64,000 nucleotides of DNA from Thysanoteuthis rhombus (GCA_963457665.1 OY735215.1:43031825-43095824); one strand, 5' to 3'; shown: positions 12,798 through 25,359, counted from the first letter of the stretch. Made by a program: numbers and translations. Notes: generated by a model from the sequence alone, not told the origin.

Positions 12798-14028
12798 AGG
12801 GGAAATGTACGTATGTAAACCTACAGAGGCCTCTACTTTTGGATTAATTGCTCCAAAAGTGGTTGTGCAAATTCCCTACATAGAAGGGAATTCAATCTTC
12901 AATACGAGCCCAATACTTATGACCTTATTCTTGATCTAATTTACGCTCGATAAGACCCACAGATCCACACACACGAAAACACGCATTTATATATATATAT
13001 GAGAACACACACACATACACTAATACAGACATACACATAAATATACACACACACATATATACTCACCAGAAAACACGAATGGTGTGTGTTCCCATGTGGA
13101 TATATGTAATATCCAACCTATTTATCCTTATTTCAGGGATATAATTACCAATATTCTGATTTGATTGATGTTACCATTATTCACAGAAGAATCGTTTCTT
13201 TGATTCTCATTACGCGAAAAGCCAGCAGGATCAATTTCGAAAAGCTAATGCGCAATTCCTGTGGATGTATCGGCTCCTATATCTACCCGAAATTAATCTG
13301 GAACAGGCCGACCCGTCAGAGCGTAGGCCTGGACAAGACATTGCGGAAAGGTCGTAAGTAGATACCCGTGGGCAGTGATTAATGATGTTTCCCTTGGTAA
13401 TGTCGTTCATCATCCCAAGGACAGAATAATCAATTAGAAGCTCTCTTTTATACTGGGTCGATAACGAAAAAGGATACAGTTTGAAATGCGGAAGAAACTC
13501 AATACATTACTTATGATGTTAGTTCGTAGTCGAAGATGACCATGCCTCCAGTTCTGGGTGAACATGATCTGATCTCTTGACTTGCACTTAATTCAGATTG
13601 AAGTGAGGAAGAGTTGTACACGTTGCCAGCATAGAGACATAACCAGTGCAGCTAAAAAGGAACCTGGATGCAATGGATGACAACCGTATCACGTCGTTCC
13701 ACTTTGAGCTTCACAGCACAATGAGATTTAAATTCGGAGTTTTCTGCGTCATTTTCTTTGTTGCAAACCCAGTTTGCCCCGCCACTCACCGATAGCACGA
13801 TAGAAGGAGAACGGATTTATGCTCTTTATGGGTGTCAATGTGAAGCTAGTGCATAATGTCTCAAACAGAGTTTAGCCTTGGTAGGTTGATTCCGTTTACT
13901 GGAATGCTCACTGCTCATATATTGAATTAAAATTTCTTTCTTCGTTTGTATGGCTGAGTAAGAATATACATCTATCGCCTGATTACTATAATGATAATAT
14001 GTATTCCTCTCTTGAAGGTAGGCGAACG
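12796..14028. other. Unassigned AT-rich sequence
   Basis: It holds short CA/TA runs at 12965-13060 and no recognisable gene. Confidence 0.4.
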
Positions 14029-14165
14029 TTTTGAATTGTGACGGCATTCAACAAAGATATTTAGTTTTTCATTTTATTCAATAAAATTGACTGACACTGA
14101 ATGACTGCATCCAATGAGGATATTCAGTTTGTCATCTTATTCGATGAAATAAATAGTCTTGGCAT
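14029..14165 (+). repeat. Direct repeat flanking the 14.4-kb TA tract, left copy
   Basis: It shares 'gaacgttttgaattgtgac', 'attcaacaa(a/g)ga' and 'gatattc(a/t)gtttgtcatc' with 14700-14835. The pair brackets family C copy 1, so it may form the outer part of the same element. Confidence 0.6.
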
Positions 14166-14214
14166 TTTTTTCAGTTCATATCCCGAAAGAACAAGCATTG
14201 AGACAAGTGCATTG

Positions 14215-14670
<456 letters not shown>

Positions 14671-14699
14671 AGATTTGTATAATCTTTCTTGCTTTTCCT

Positions 14700-14835
14700 C
14701 TAAAAGGATGATGAACATTTTGAATTGTGACTGGATTCAACAAGGACCTTTGCTTTTTTTTTATTTTATTCATTACTGCACTCAACTTGGATATTCTGTT
14801 TGTCATCTTATTTAATAAGATATATAGTCTGTTCA
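14700..14835 (+). repeat. Direct repeat flanking the 14.4-kb TA tract, right copy
   Basis: Matches 14029-14165 as described there. Confidence 0.6.
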
Positions 14836-15719
14836 TTTGTTTTATACTTCTTTAAACTGTGACTTTTTCTAATTGGTCAGCCTGTATTTTGGGAGACAAT
14901 GATGCAACACAATCAGCCAAACATTTCTTTGCTGAAAATTAATAATGAAACACCTAAAGGAAAGAAATAAATCAAACATTATATTTGACATTGTCATTAT
15001 TATAATCGATGAGCATTGTGTTACCAAGTTTTTGGTTTGTTCACATTATTTGTTGTTTTTTTTTTCTCAAACATAGAATAAAATAGTAATGTATCACTAA
15101 TGGAAATTTGCATTCTAATCGCCTATCTTAAAATCTTAGTAGAGTCGTCAATATGACATTTTGTAGTCATTGTATTAGGGTGTATCAAATATATTCATAT
15201 TTTGTAATCAACTATAATTGTAAAACTCATGTAGTTCTCTGCCTGCAGAGTTTTTTATGGATCCTTGCATATCTGAAAGATTTCGAGAGCTAGTGGTCGG
15301 GTTTTCTTCGTTTTGAAATTCTGTAATTGACAACTGATGGTTTTCCATTGCTGGGCTTTATTCCAAGGAACAAGTTACAACCCTTAAAAGGCCTAAACCA
15401 GTTTTGGTCGATTATTTTCTTCACTACCGGTTTTCTGCGAGAGGCCTCAGTGGCTTTCGGGTCAACTTTTGAAAATACGTACAATCAGCAAGAATTTAAA
15501 TACTAGTACCCACCGTAATAACACCCAAAAAATAGGCTATGGTTGATCAGCGTTTGTAATATATTAGTGTCATAAGTGCTTTTTGGATGTGTTCTGAGTA
15601 AAAAGCTCCAATTTTGAGTTGCAGTTAATAGCAAAAACACTAAAATCGGCAAATCTAATTCAAAATGTAATTGTGGCTGTCAACGTTCACTAATGCTTTT
15701 GGGAAAAGCATGAATCCAT
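14836..15719. other. Unassigned AT-rich sequence
   Basis: No gene or recognisable repeat. Confidence 0.4.
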
Positions 15720-16040
15720 AATTTCTCGTCCCCTCCCAACAAGAGCAATGGGTTGATTAATAGAGCTGACTGACCCTCCTAGGTTTGCAAGGCCAACCAG
15801 TCTGCCAGAAGTACAACCCCGAGTCCGAACCAAGGAGTAAGGCTCTTTTGAAGCGGTTGGATGCCAACATTGACGTTTTGCCAGTAGTTCCTACAGTCAT
15901 GCTTATGTGAAGCCTATCGTGCTCTGCTTCCATCTGGACTAGAGGGGTGGACCTTGTCGGCTGGGCATCCCAGGACCGCCATTGGCTTCGCCCGAGCTGG
16001 TGCTGTTCAGAATCATTCCATTGTCTATCAAAACAACAGA
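15720..16040. other. GC-richer block, unidentified
   Basis: About 320 bases are clearly richer in G and C than their surroundings. In one plus frame (about 15788-16038) only a single stop occurs, with a product resembling no family I know. It could be a relic of a coding transposon or a processed gene fragment. Confidence 0.25.
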
Positions 16041-16660
16041 AAGCTCTTTTTAAAGGTCTGTAAAAATACTTTCTGGTTCATTTATAGAAAGTTTTAAAGT
16101 GCACTTGTTATTCATTCATTTTCTTTCCATCGGCCTCGATTGGTGTCGACGTTAGATATTTTATGTTTAATAAGTTTTCTTGGGAAAAGACCAATGCATA
16201 AAAACGACCATTGATTGATCGTGGAATGGATAGGACGGGAATAAAATTTGAAATTCATTATTCACCGGCATATTATCAGTAGGAAAGATACTTGCATCAT
16301 ATCAGAGCCATAACAGGGAGATAAGAGTGTTTGGGTATGTTATGCATAAACATGGCTGCTGACAATTCCCTTGGTACTAGATAAGACAAACGTAATTCAC
16401 TTTGTCAATTTCCGTTCTTGTATCACTTTCTGTCCGCCATTCTCCTTATGAGTGCTTGTTTCTATCACTCTCTCTATCCCTCTCTATCTTCATCTATGTC
16501 TCATGCATAATATCTCTCCCTCCCTCTCTCTCTATCCCCTTCTCTTTTCATACTTATCTATCTTCCATCGGACTTCTAATACGTGTTACAGTCTCTCTCG
16601 TTCTCTCTCTCCCTCTCAAAGTAAGTACTACAATCGTTTATATATATAGACCCCCCCCAC
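16041..16660. other. Unassigned, pyrimidine-rich at 16430-16620
   Basis: CT-rich DNA in the second half. The open frames here are low-complexity. Confidence 0.5.
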
Positions 16661-16668
16661 ACACATAC

Positions 16669-16755
<87 letters not shown>
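16661..16755. repeat. (ACAT)n(TA)n microsatellite
   Basis: Five ACAT units then about 37 TA units. Confidence 0.95.
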
Positions 16756-16757
<2 letters not shown>

Positions 16758-16849
16758 ATAGATGCATTGTTATTATCTGGGTTTTGATCTGAAATTTCAC
16801 CGTATAATGTTCGATTCATGTTAATTATGAAGACGCTTTGGGTTGAGTG

Positions 16850-17250
16850 CATAAGTAAAGAAGGAGATTATGCTGAAAAATATTTGTTAAGTGAAACGAA
16901 TGTTTTTTATCGTTAGCTCGCAGATATCACGTGCATATACATACATCCAGTGGTTATACACTTGAATATAACCATCTGAATGTGTGTGTCTTATAATGTC
17001 TCTCTTCCTCTCTCTCTCTCTATGTACTTTATATATACACATATGAGTACACGCGCGCGCGCGCGTGTGTGTGTGTGTGTGTGCTTTCCTCTCTCCCTCT
17101 CTAGAAACACATATCCATATACATGTATTCTTTATTTATATTTGACTGAAAAAATATCCGGGGAAAGTCAGACAACACATGCAAAATATGTCATTAATTC
17201 CTTCTCATCAAACACAACTAAAAGGGGCAACTGTTATTTACACAGTTACT
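16850..17250 (+). mobile_element. Interspersed repeat family C, copy 2
   Basis: Same word order as 14215-14670. The internal tract is a (CG)n then (TG)n run at 17052-17082, flanked by CT-rich DNA on both sides. Confidence 0.75.
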
Positions 17251-17889
17251 TAAATGTTTACTTTCGTTGAGTGTTCTCATTTGACCGTCATATAATGATG
17301 GCCCCACTAAAGTAGTGATAAAAGGAATCAGTGAAAAAATAAGTTGAAGCAAAATAGTAGTCAAATCCAATTCACGATTGTCTACAATAATTTATCAATG
17401 AGATAGGATGGCTACAAGTAAACCTCTTTTCACTACGATGACTAAATGAGATGACTTCTCTCAATGAGAAAATGAAAAGGTTACAGGGAAAAACAAAATA
17501 CCCACGGACGCAGACCGAGTTTGTTTTACAGATACTATCGGTCTTATTGTCAAAATTTAGCCCTCAGACCGAAAACACTAAAAGGTGTTTAAGAATTGAT
17601 GTGAGAAAAATCTGTGCCATTTCTTAGAATAATGAACGGCTGAGATCCTGATGTAATTTCTTCCTATGTTTAAGACGATTGCCTAGTGAATAGCATCCGT
17701 TAATCCTAAGCAACCCCGAAGCTTAGCCTATATGAAAAGTCGATCTTATCAATTTTCCATGCCAAAAACGGCACAGTTGGTAGTGTAGTTTTTAACAGAA
17801 AAGAGACACGAAAAAAAAGGTTCAAATATTAGTACAGATAATGATCTAAATGTATATCACCCCCCAAACTCCTTCTGTATGGTTACCGA

Positions 17890-17892
<3 letters not shown>
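17251..17892. other. Unassigned AT-rich sequence
   Basis: No gene or recognisable repeat. Confidence 0.4.
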
Positions 17893-17922
<30 letters not shown>

Positions 17923-17923
17923 C
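17893..17923. repeat. (TA)n microsatellite
   Basis: About 15 TA units. Confidence 0.9.
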
Positions 17924-17999
17924 ATCCACTGTAAGCTTATGCAATGCTCCTCTATAGGAATTGAGCAGTCTGGTGGATGAGAGATTTCTGTGTTAATTA

Positions 18000-18158
18000 A
18001 TGACTGTCCAGTTCTTTAGACCAGAGGTAGGATATCGGCATACGGGTCTGAAGTGAAAGTTTTAATTCTGCCTCGCGGTACTGGATCGGATAATGGAAAG
18101 TCTATAGCCACAATGAAGAGATGTAATATAACGAAACAGCTGTCTATGGATGACACAA

Positions 18159-18214
<56 letters not shown>
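18000..18214 (-). mobile_element. Interspersed repeat family B, copy 2, with (TA)n(TG)n
   Basis: Positions 18000-18157 read on the minus strand match 11083-11190. The adjoining (TA)n(TG)n at 18158-18214 becomes (CA)n(TA)n in that orientation, as at 11010-11082. This supports the tract being part of the repeat unit. Confidence 0.65.
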
Positions 18215-18217
<3 letters not shown>

Positions 18218-18779
18218 CATGTGCGTACGTGCGTGCATGTGTCTTTGTGTTTCCCTCTATATATACATACGTACATACTTAAACATAAACATATAGAAAT
18301 GAATACAACTCAGTATGAATTGGTCTCTTTCTCAATGTGTACGACTAACGTTGGAATGAATGGAAGATAATTGAACAATTTAAGGTACTAAAGTGATTGT
18401 ATTGCATTGATATAAAACAAAAGCTGAACAGAATCTAAGAAACCTGTTAAGTGGTCTAAATGAAGAGAACCAAAAAACAACTAAAAAAAACTGAACAAAG
18501 ACTAGAATAATGTTCTATGATAAAGTTTTAAAAAAACCCTAGCGATGGACAGTGAAGAATTTGGCATATATAATGTCAAACTGAAAAGCAAATTGCCATT
18601 ATGTTTAAAACTCAACGTATACGCTCAATCAATAATAAAGCTATTGGGCACGGGTGGGAAACCTAGAAATATACAAAGCCACCCTAAAATAAAATTACAA
18701 TAGCATAGATAGTTATGACAAGAGCAATATTAGTAATACCTATTTGTGATAGGAGAAAATCAAAATTGACCCGAGCGAA
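18215..18779. other. Unassigned AT-rich sequence
   Basis: No gene seen. Confidence 0.4.
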
Positions 18780-19057
18780 GACAATAGTGAAGGATATCGT
18801 ACAAGAAATTGGGCAATAAAGATGATGGATTAGGCACATAAGGAAAAGAAGTGAACAACAGATGAAGCAAAAAGGCAAATCGATTGGTGGCCGTTGGACA
18901 GAAAGTGCAAAGGAATAAGACCAGATACGAGACGAAAAGACAAAATAGTAAAGTTTGCCCGTGAGACATAGCAGAGATTAGTGCAATCACCTTCGTCATG
19001 AAATGATATGCAGAAGGCCTTCATTCAGAAATCGGCTCACAATGATGATGATTATAA
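18780..19057 (+). mobile_element. RTE-type LINE 3' end, decayed
   Basis: In frame with interruptions, the plus strand reads a 'WWPLDRKCKGIRPDTRRKD' segment, then KIVKFARETSQRLVQ, then QKAFIQKSAHNDDD. This is the order found at the C-terminus of RTE-type reverse transcriptase proteins (basic arginine-rich segment, W-x-x-x-A-x-D-x-x-x-W region, FIQQW). It ends in a short GAT tail (19041-19052). A (TA)n tract begins 10 bases later. It is a different subfamily from the copies at 25.7, 33.0 and 58.6 kb, because the pre-tail peptide differs. Confidence 0.65.
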
Positions 19058-19058
19058 T

Positions 19059-19061
<3 letters not shown>

Positions 19062-19137
<76 letters not shown>
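19062..19137. repeat. (TA)n microsatellite
   Basis: About 38 TA units between the LINE tail and family E copy 2. Confidence 0.95.
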
Positions 19138-19140
<3 letters not shown>

Positions 19141-19189
19141 TGTCACTTTTTTTCCATCTGCCTATGTTCGTGCATATATCTATCACTTG

Positions 19190-19850
19190 ATATACATAGT
19201 GTAGAAAGTTTCACAGCTTGAAACACCTTCTAAAAGTGTTTGTGTTACTTCAGTCACTTATTTTTTAATATCCGTTAATGTTTTTTCAGTGTTCTTCTTT
19301 TTAATATATACATTTAACTCATACTTTGAGATTATGGTACTATTAGTAATTTTTCTCCTGTTGATATTATCAGTTCTTTGCCAAGTAATCGTTCCAGGGA
19401 TTTGAGAACACATATTAACAAGAAAGAGAAGTGTGGCTCCATGATAGAGAAGTGTGGCAAATCCTGGGGAAGGTCTATGTCCAACGACGGACGCTAAAAG
19501 ACTGATGATGATGATGATAATGATGATGATATTAACAAGACACTTCAGCATTCTTGATCAAATACCACTTCCCATTCAGCTATAATTTCAATATGCAGCT
19601 TACGTCATACATGTAGCTTATTATATTATGTGAGGCACTATCATAATGTATTTTATATGGATATTATTTTCGACTATACATCATTTAATCTTTTTGAGAC
19701 ACAGGGCAAACTTAAGTAGGTAACCTTGAAAAGTATTCACCGATGAGGGTTCATTAAGTAAAACAACAGACGTGTCTCGTTTTTCGTGTCATTTCAATCG
19801 AGTTTTCATCCATGTGAATATCAAATCTGTATTTGAGTATCTGTGGCTTT
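19190..19850 (+). mobile_element. Interspersed repeat family E, copy 2
   Basis: Collinear with 33885-34420 over roughly 550 bases. Shared words include 'gaaagtttcacagctt', 'atatcagtt(c/g)tttgcc', 'ttgatcaaa(t)accac', 'tttatatggatattatttt' and 'catttaatctttttgagac'. The copy is split at 19412-19540 by a small LINE insertion that the 33.9-kb copy lacks. The start lies close to a (TA)n tract, as for other copies. Confidence 0.75.
19412..19540 (+). mobile_element. 5'-truncated RTE insertion with 12-bp target site duplication
   Basis: The direct repeats 'atattaacaaga' lie at 19412-19423 and 19529-19540. Between them are about 105 bases that match the last part of the RTE copy at 26130-26233 ('atgatagagaagtgtggcaa', 'gtctatgtccaacga', 'ctgatgatgatgatgat'), including the GAT tail. 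This is the structure of a target-primed, severely 5'-truncated LINE insertion. It lies within family E copy 2. Confidence 0.88.
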
Positions 19851-19859
19851 GTATCTCTA

Positions 19860-20600
19860 AATGGGTCACGCTAAATTCATGAGTGTATAGACCAGCTTGA
19901 ACATTCATATGTTGCATAGATTGCCCTATCATATGTCCGAATATAATAGTATAAAAGGAAGGTTTGTGTAGTCAAAGCAGACTATTTGTGAAGTCTCTGT
20001 ATATGGAGTGGGGTGTTAATAAGGTGCAGAATCGGTTTTCTATTATTACAAAGCAATACACTGATCCATCTATGATTAACACATCTTTGTGTAAGGTGTT
20101 GCTGAATATGTGCAGGGGTATTTGCATTTATTGATAAACCTACCCACTCACGATAAATACATCCGTATTTATTGCTTCAAGTAAAAAGTGTGTAGACCAG
20201 ATAAACATTCCATATTTTTTATACGGAACCTGAAATTATGTCAGAGCAAAATAGTAAAGAAAAATATTGTTGTATGATTAAAATCAAAGCCACCGATTTT
20301 CTTCCATCATGTCTTAACGATACTTCTCAGAACATTCCATAATATACTTATAACTGATAAAATCATATGTCAGAGGCGAATGATTTGCATAATTTCGATG
20401 TCTAGCATCTATAATAAAGTCTGAAAGATAACATACTCTGATACATTCTGCATCCAAATATGTTATCGTACTCAAACTATGTTTTAGAATATTTTACAGT
20501 CTCTGTATTTGAAATTTGGTAATCAGTAAATTTATTGCTAGCAATTGATAAACCGATCCCTATATTGATTAATGAATTATTAATAGCTATACCCATAAAC
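19860..20600 (+). repeat. Decayed tandem duplication D, unit 1
   Basis: Collinear with 20615-21330 (offset about 755 bases). Shared words are 'caagctaaat / cacgctaaattcatg', 'ttttctatt(a/g)t(t/c)a', 'aaagcaatacactgat', 'gatttgc' and 'ataataaa(g/t)t'. No coding frame is conserved between the units. Confidence 0.6.
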
Positions 20601-20614
20601 GCGACCGGTCTATA

Positions 20615-21330
20615 GAGCTAAATTGGTCAAGCTAAATTTATGCTCATATATAAGTGTGCAGTCTAGCTACGACTTTCATATTCTGCATACATGGCCCAAA
20701 CATATATTTGAATACAGTAGCATAAATTGGAAAATCTGCGTACTTGAAACAGATTTCAGATTCTTTAAAAAGTTTAGTGGGGCATCAACAGAGATGAGGG
20801 TTGATTTTCTATTGTCATAAAGCAATACAATGATTCTTCCACTATACATTTTTGCGCAAGATCTCGCTGGGTATGGAGGGTGGTCATATAAACCCATACC
20901 TTTTGTTTCAGGTAACAAGTCTGTTGACAGAATGCACATGCATACTACCATCCCAAGCTATGTTGGAATAAATCGGTACGAGAAGGAAAGTTATTTTTGA
21001 GTCCGTAATCTTAGCCCCGATCATTATTATTCACAGCGCAATCATTCATTTTATAGTTGCTGTTCTGTGAAGGTTGAAATGTTGAGCAAAGTGATTTGCG
21101 TCAGTTTTATTTCTAGCACTTATAATAAATTTTAAAGGGGATGCATACATATACATAATAGCGTCTATAGTGTATTCGAAGTTTTAGTCTTTTTCTGTGA
21201 ATTAAAATCTCCCAAAAATAAAGTTGCAAACATTTGATTAGGATTCAATACTAATTAGTCGATATGATAACAACGTAACTGGAGTTTGAATAAAACAGTC
21301 GTTTTTATATATTAAAGATATTGTAGAAAA
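20615..21330 (+). repeat. Decayed tandem duplication D, unit 2
   Basis: Partner of 19860-20600, with the same landmarks. The spacing between landmarks differs by small insertions and deletions. Confidence 0.6.
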
Positions 21331-21430
21331 TACATTTGCTTATAGACAGTGTCTGTTAGCTCGATTGTAATTTCACAAAATCATCAGTTCCACATTCTAA
21401 CTGTAATATGTCTGTGTGCATGATTGCACC

Positions 21431-21464
21431 TGCCTCTCTCTCTCTCTCTCTCTTTCTGTGTCCG

Positions 21465-21512
<48 letters not shown>
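21431..21512. repeat. (CT)n microsatellite
   Basis: About 40 CT-type units with one short interruption at about 21452-21466. Confidence 0.95.
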
Positions 21513-21514
<2 letters not shown>

Positions 21515-22844
21515 GTCCAAACTTTACGACCAATCTAATGAATGTCATACTACATTAACTGACCACCACCTGCCAATCCATTTTCTTCCTCAGATAAATT
21601 CTAATATTCACTCAGGTCGTCGATTGACCTGACGCTCCTCTAAGACAGGCAAATGACGCCTGTGACTGATTTAACAACTCCAAAGCGATGCGTACGTACC
21701 ATTCCCTGCCTCTTTTAAGAGTCTTACGCATCGGGATAGGACATTTTTATCGTTATGTACTTTACAGAGAGACTCCAATTCATTCATTCATATCGATACA
21801 ATTGTTATGATTGTCCTTTTTGTTGTTTTCATTGCTGTTATAAAGATTTGTATCATTCTTATTGCAAGCCATATTGATATGCACGCCAATGCAGTAACTT
21901 TAGATTACTCCAGCCTAAAATTACCCCACAGTAACTTAATCGTTCAGATTACCGGGAGGTGGGATGGAATCGATTTCTAATTACACTTAGGAGTAACTTG
22001 AAATTGATTGCAATGTACCTATTGCGATTTCAGAATACCACCTAAAAAATTTTTACGTATGTATTTACTTATTTACACCATAGTGTAAAATGAAGATGAT
22101 TTCAGACTCCCCCCATTTTAAAAAAGAATAACATGTATAAAGAGAGTAATTTTAATAGCTGACCAAAAAAACTTGATCATGTTTAGGTTCAGAGTTGTTT
22201 TTTGTCTAATAAATATATCATAAATTGTGAGTATATGAAGTTACCATTTGAGCTAAATCAGTGTGCTGGGTGTAATCTGAATAAGGCTAGTGTTTAAAAA
22301 AAAAACAATGCCTCAGAGGTAATAAAAAATCAATTTCATATAACTTGGGGTCGAATTGAAAGGTCAAGTAGCTTTGAGATTTTACCTTAAAATAAAATGG
22401 CAGGAAGTGTTCTTTCTCCACTTAATCTTTTTTTTTTCAGATATATTTGATGTATCAGCATTCCCTGCTCACGATTTTTCAGATTTAGATGAGTTCATTT
22501 TGGGGTAGCTTATTTATTTGCGTAACAGCGAGCGTCTTTTGTATCTAATTTGACTAGTTGCATTGTGTCCCAAAAGAGAAAAATACTTGAGTTTTCGGTT
22601 CCTGCACCACCGAAATGTCTGTAAACCCCCGCCTACTCGAAAGCCAGTAAGTTAAAAAAAAATCTCATATTAATTTCTTTTCTTTGAAACAAAACCTTAG
22701 AATAAAAGCAAAAATTTGGTTCAAGTATTCACCATAAAACTTATCTTAAACCAGTTGCAAAATATCCTAGGGGCAATAATCCGGTTCTTAATAATTATAT
22801 ATGTCAAGTTACATATAGTTTGCATAGTAGAACAACTAATTTGA
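21513..22844. other. Unassigned AT-rich sequence
   Basis: No gene is seen. Small palindromes occur at about 21615-21635 (tcaggtc / gacctga). Confidence 0.4.
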
Positions 22845-22933
<89 letters not shown>

Positions 22934-22969
22934 TTTGTATGTGTGTGCTGATGCGTATGAATGCATACA

Positions 22970-23010
<41 letters not shown>
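22845..23010. repeat. (TA)n microsatellites separated by a TG/CA-rich spacer
   Basis: Pure TA at 22845-22930 (about 43 units) and again at about 22975-23008. Between and after them are short 'atgcatat'-type palindromes. Confidence 0.95.
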
Positions 23011-23011
<1 letters not shown>

Positions 23012-23232
23012 TATATATATATGCATATATGCATATTTATGCATATGTATGTGTAACCACACAAACGAAATATAAAAAATACTTATATTATATATGTATA
23101 AAGTTGGTATGCAAATGAGTTTGTGTGTGTGTGAGTGTATGTATGAGTGTGTGTTAGTACGTGAGTACATGAGTACGTAGGAAGGAAAGAGTATATGTAT
23201 GGTGTGTGTGTGAGTGTGTGTGTGTATGTGTA

Positions 23233-23634
23233 TCAACCAAACACTGGCTCCAATAATGTCCTCCAACTCCATCCAAGAGAAAGAACAAAGGATTTGCTTT
23301 CGGCCACAACCAATCCAAACACTTTGAAACAATTCAAAATAGGTTCGTTACTCGCCGGAACGCCGGTTGATTTCCATTTTTCAAACCGCTGAAGGGATTC
23401 ATCAATTGGCAATTGGCATAATCCAATAGAGGACACTGAGCTTCTCTTAGGCCCCGGCACCGTTACATGCTGAAGTAAATTGGCCAGTCGGCTGGACTGA
23501 CGGACCAACGAAAGAGAGGGGTCGGCTTCTGGAAGAGTAATGAGATTTTGAGAGCACCTTCCAAAATATCGCTCATTAAATCGCTCGTTGATGTTGTTTG
23601 AACTTACATGATCGGAGCCCATTATTCGCGTCAC
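23233..23634 (-). CDS. Unidentified open frame, up to 133 codons
   Basis: This minus-strand frame lies in clearly GC-richer DNA than its neighbours and has a normal amino acid mix, with segments such as [16 protein letters not shown] and [17 protein letters not shown]. The first ATG is at 23620-23622. A GTAAGT splice-donor-like hexamer lies within it near 23605. It ends in a TG/CA-type tract. I recognise no domain. It could be a coding exon of a host gene or a transposon, and conservation would be needed to tell. Confidence 0.25.
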   Translation of the reverse strand: MTRIMGSDHVSSNNINERFNERYFGRCSQNLITLPEADPSLSLVRQSSRLANLLQHVTVPGPKRSSVSSIGLCQLPIDESLQRFEKWKSTGVPASNEPILNCFKVFGLVVAESKSFVLSLGWSWRTLLEPVFG

Positions 23635-23655
23635 TTGGCCTCATCATGCATTTGT

Positions 23656-23657
<2 letters not shown>

Positions 23658-23708
<51 letters not shown>

Positions 23709-23760
23709 CACACATATATATATATGTATATATGTATATATATATTTATTTATATATACC
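23658..23760. repeat. (CA)n(TA)n compound microsatellite
   Basis: About 20 CA units followed by interrupted TA-rich DNA. Confidence 0.95.
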
Positions 23761-23869
23761 TTTCTTACCGCAGTGTATGCCAACCTATGTATATGAATAT
23801 ACTCTCTCGCTCTCATTTATATCTCTAACTAATCTCACTCTCTGCCTCTCACTCTGTCTGCCTCTCTCC

Positions 23870-23874
<5 letters not shown>

Positions 23875-23945
<71 letters not shown>
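23875..23945. repeat. (TA)n microsatellite
   Basis: About 35 TA units, with CT-rich DNA before and GA after. Confidence 0.95.
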
Positions 23946-23955
<10 letters not shown>

Positions 23956-25080
23956 TAGAGGGGAGTGTGTTTATATGGTTATACTGGAATACAAAGCAGT
24001 CGGTATACGTTATGCTTATCAGTCAAAACCAACAAATGCAGCGCTCAGCACATGTCTGCATATATATCCGTATACCATTACTCAACATATCTCTATATAT
24101 GCAAGTACAGATTTTTATGTTCCGACTTATTTCTATAAAACTGTTATATTGTTTTTGCACATATATTATGTAAGTGAATGTAAATAACTACATCTGTATT
24201 CTGATATGGGCAGGTGCAAGTAAGTCTATCACTATGGAGAATACAAATCGATAAATTAGATTCTAATTTAGCCCGAAGCTTGGAAAGGCTCCAATCCACT
24301 ATGCTACAATATATTCTATATGTTCCATTGCCTGATTATCAAAAAAATATCTCGTCACTGGCATGCCAAGATTGTTGACAGGGGAGTTTATACGTGTGTA
24401 AAAAAATCTTTCCCTTTATTACCCGTCAGGCAGGAATGACTGTCAAAAGTTGTTCGTTGCTTTGGCATCCCCCTCTGGAATCTATAAATTTGAAAATGAT
24501 AAAAATTGCTTCAAATACTTTTTTGGTATCTCTGTTAGTGCAAACGCAGACGTAACTTTAATTATTAAGTTTTTTTCTCATCTTTTGAAATGAAATATGA
24601 TCATTACTATGCTGATTTGGGGGGGTAATGTCTTCATCATTATCTCTTTTCGTTTTTATTCTCTTTTTCAGCCGTTATATTCTCCAGTTTTTCTCAGATG
24701 TGCTGCATACTGTGATCCTCAGAAATCTCTTAATACCATTCTCATCGTCTCTTCAACAAGATCACAACATTTTTCTTCTATCAAAAAGGCGTGGATCAGG
24801 AACAAAGAACAAGCTCTAGCTGAGGCTCTAACTCCCTCCCCCACATGGGAAGCCAGGTTGAAAGTACCTGCAGCTTTGCTATCTAGGCTACAAAAGCTTT
24901 AATGACGTCAATATCCAACCCTTAGACCCACACTCGATCTCGATCTTTTTGGGGGTGTTGTTTCTGTCTTAGCAGTATCAGTCAAACAAATATTTTGTCT
25001 GTTTTTTTTTTTTTAACCAGTAGATGGACTATTGCAACTCATTCTTTGACAGAGAAGCAGCAGATGTCTTTAATTTTGTC
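23946..25080. other. Unassigned; open frame at 24597-24902
   Basis: The plus-strand frame at 24597-24902 (101 codons) ends with a charged, non-repetitive segment (KKAWIRNKEQALAEALT...). I recognise no family, and no other gene signal is present. The rest is AT-rich. Confidence 0.25.
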
Positions 25081-25160
25081 TCGCCATGACAAAAGGGTGA
25101 CCAGTTCGAATCTCACTGGGAAATAGCTTTTTGCCCCTCTTTCGTGCTTTAAGCGCACCA
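25081..25160 (+). mobile_element. Possible tRNA-derived SINE fragment
   Basis: The 9-mer gttcgaatc at 25104-25112 matches the RNA polymerase III B box consensus (GWTCRANNC) in a tRNA-arm-like context (gaccagttcgaatctcactg). I could not place a convincing A box upstream, so it is a partial copy or a coincidence. Confidence 0.25.
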
Positions 25161-25359
25161 ACGTGGATTGATATCATAGAAAACGATTGAAATTACAAAA
25201 AAGGTAAAAAGTAATCAAGAAATGAATGATAATGGTTTACAATTCTTCATTTGATAAAAGATGATTTGAAAACGGCACAGTTCGAGGGATTTGATTCAAA
25301 AACAAACATATGCTGCTACGTTAAAAAAAAAGAGATTATCAAACAATAAATGAACAAAT

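Noticed and set aside
25081..25160. A possible intact tRNA gene because of the B-box-like 9-mer
   Set aside because: No cloverleaf can be drawn and no A box is in place. At most this is a SINE fragment.
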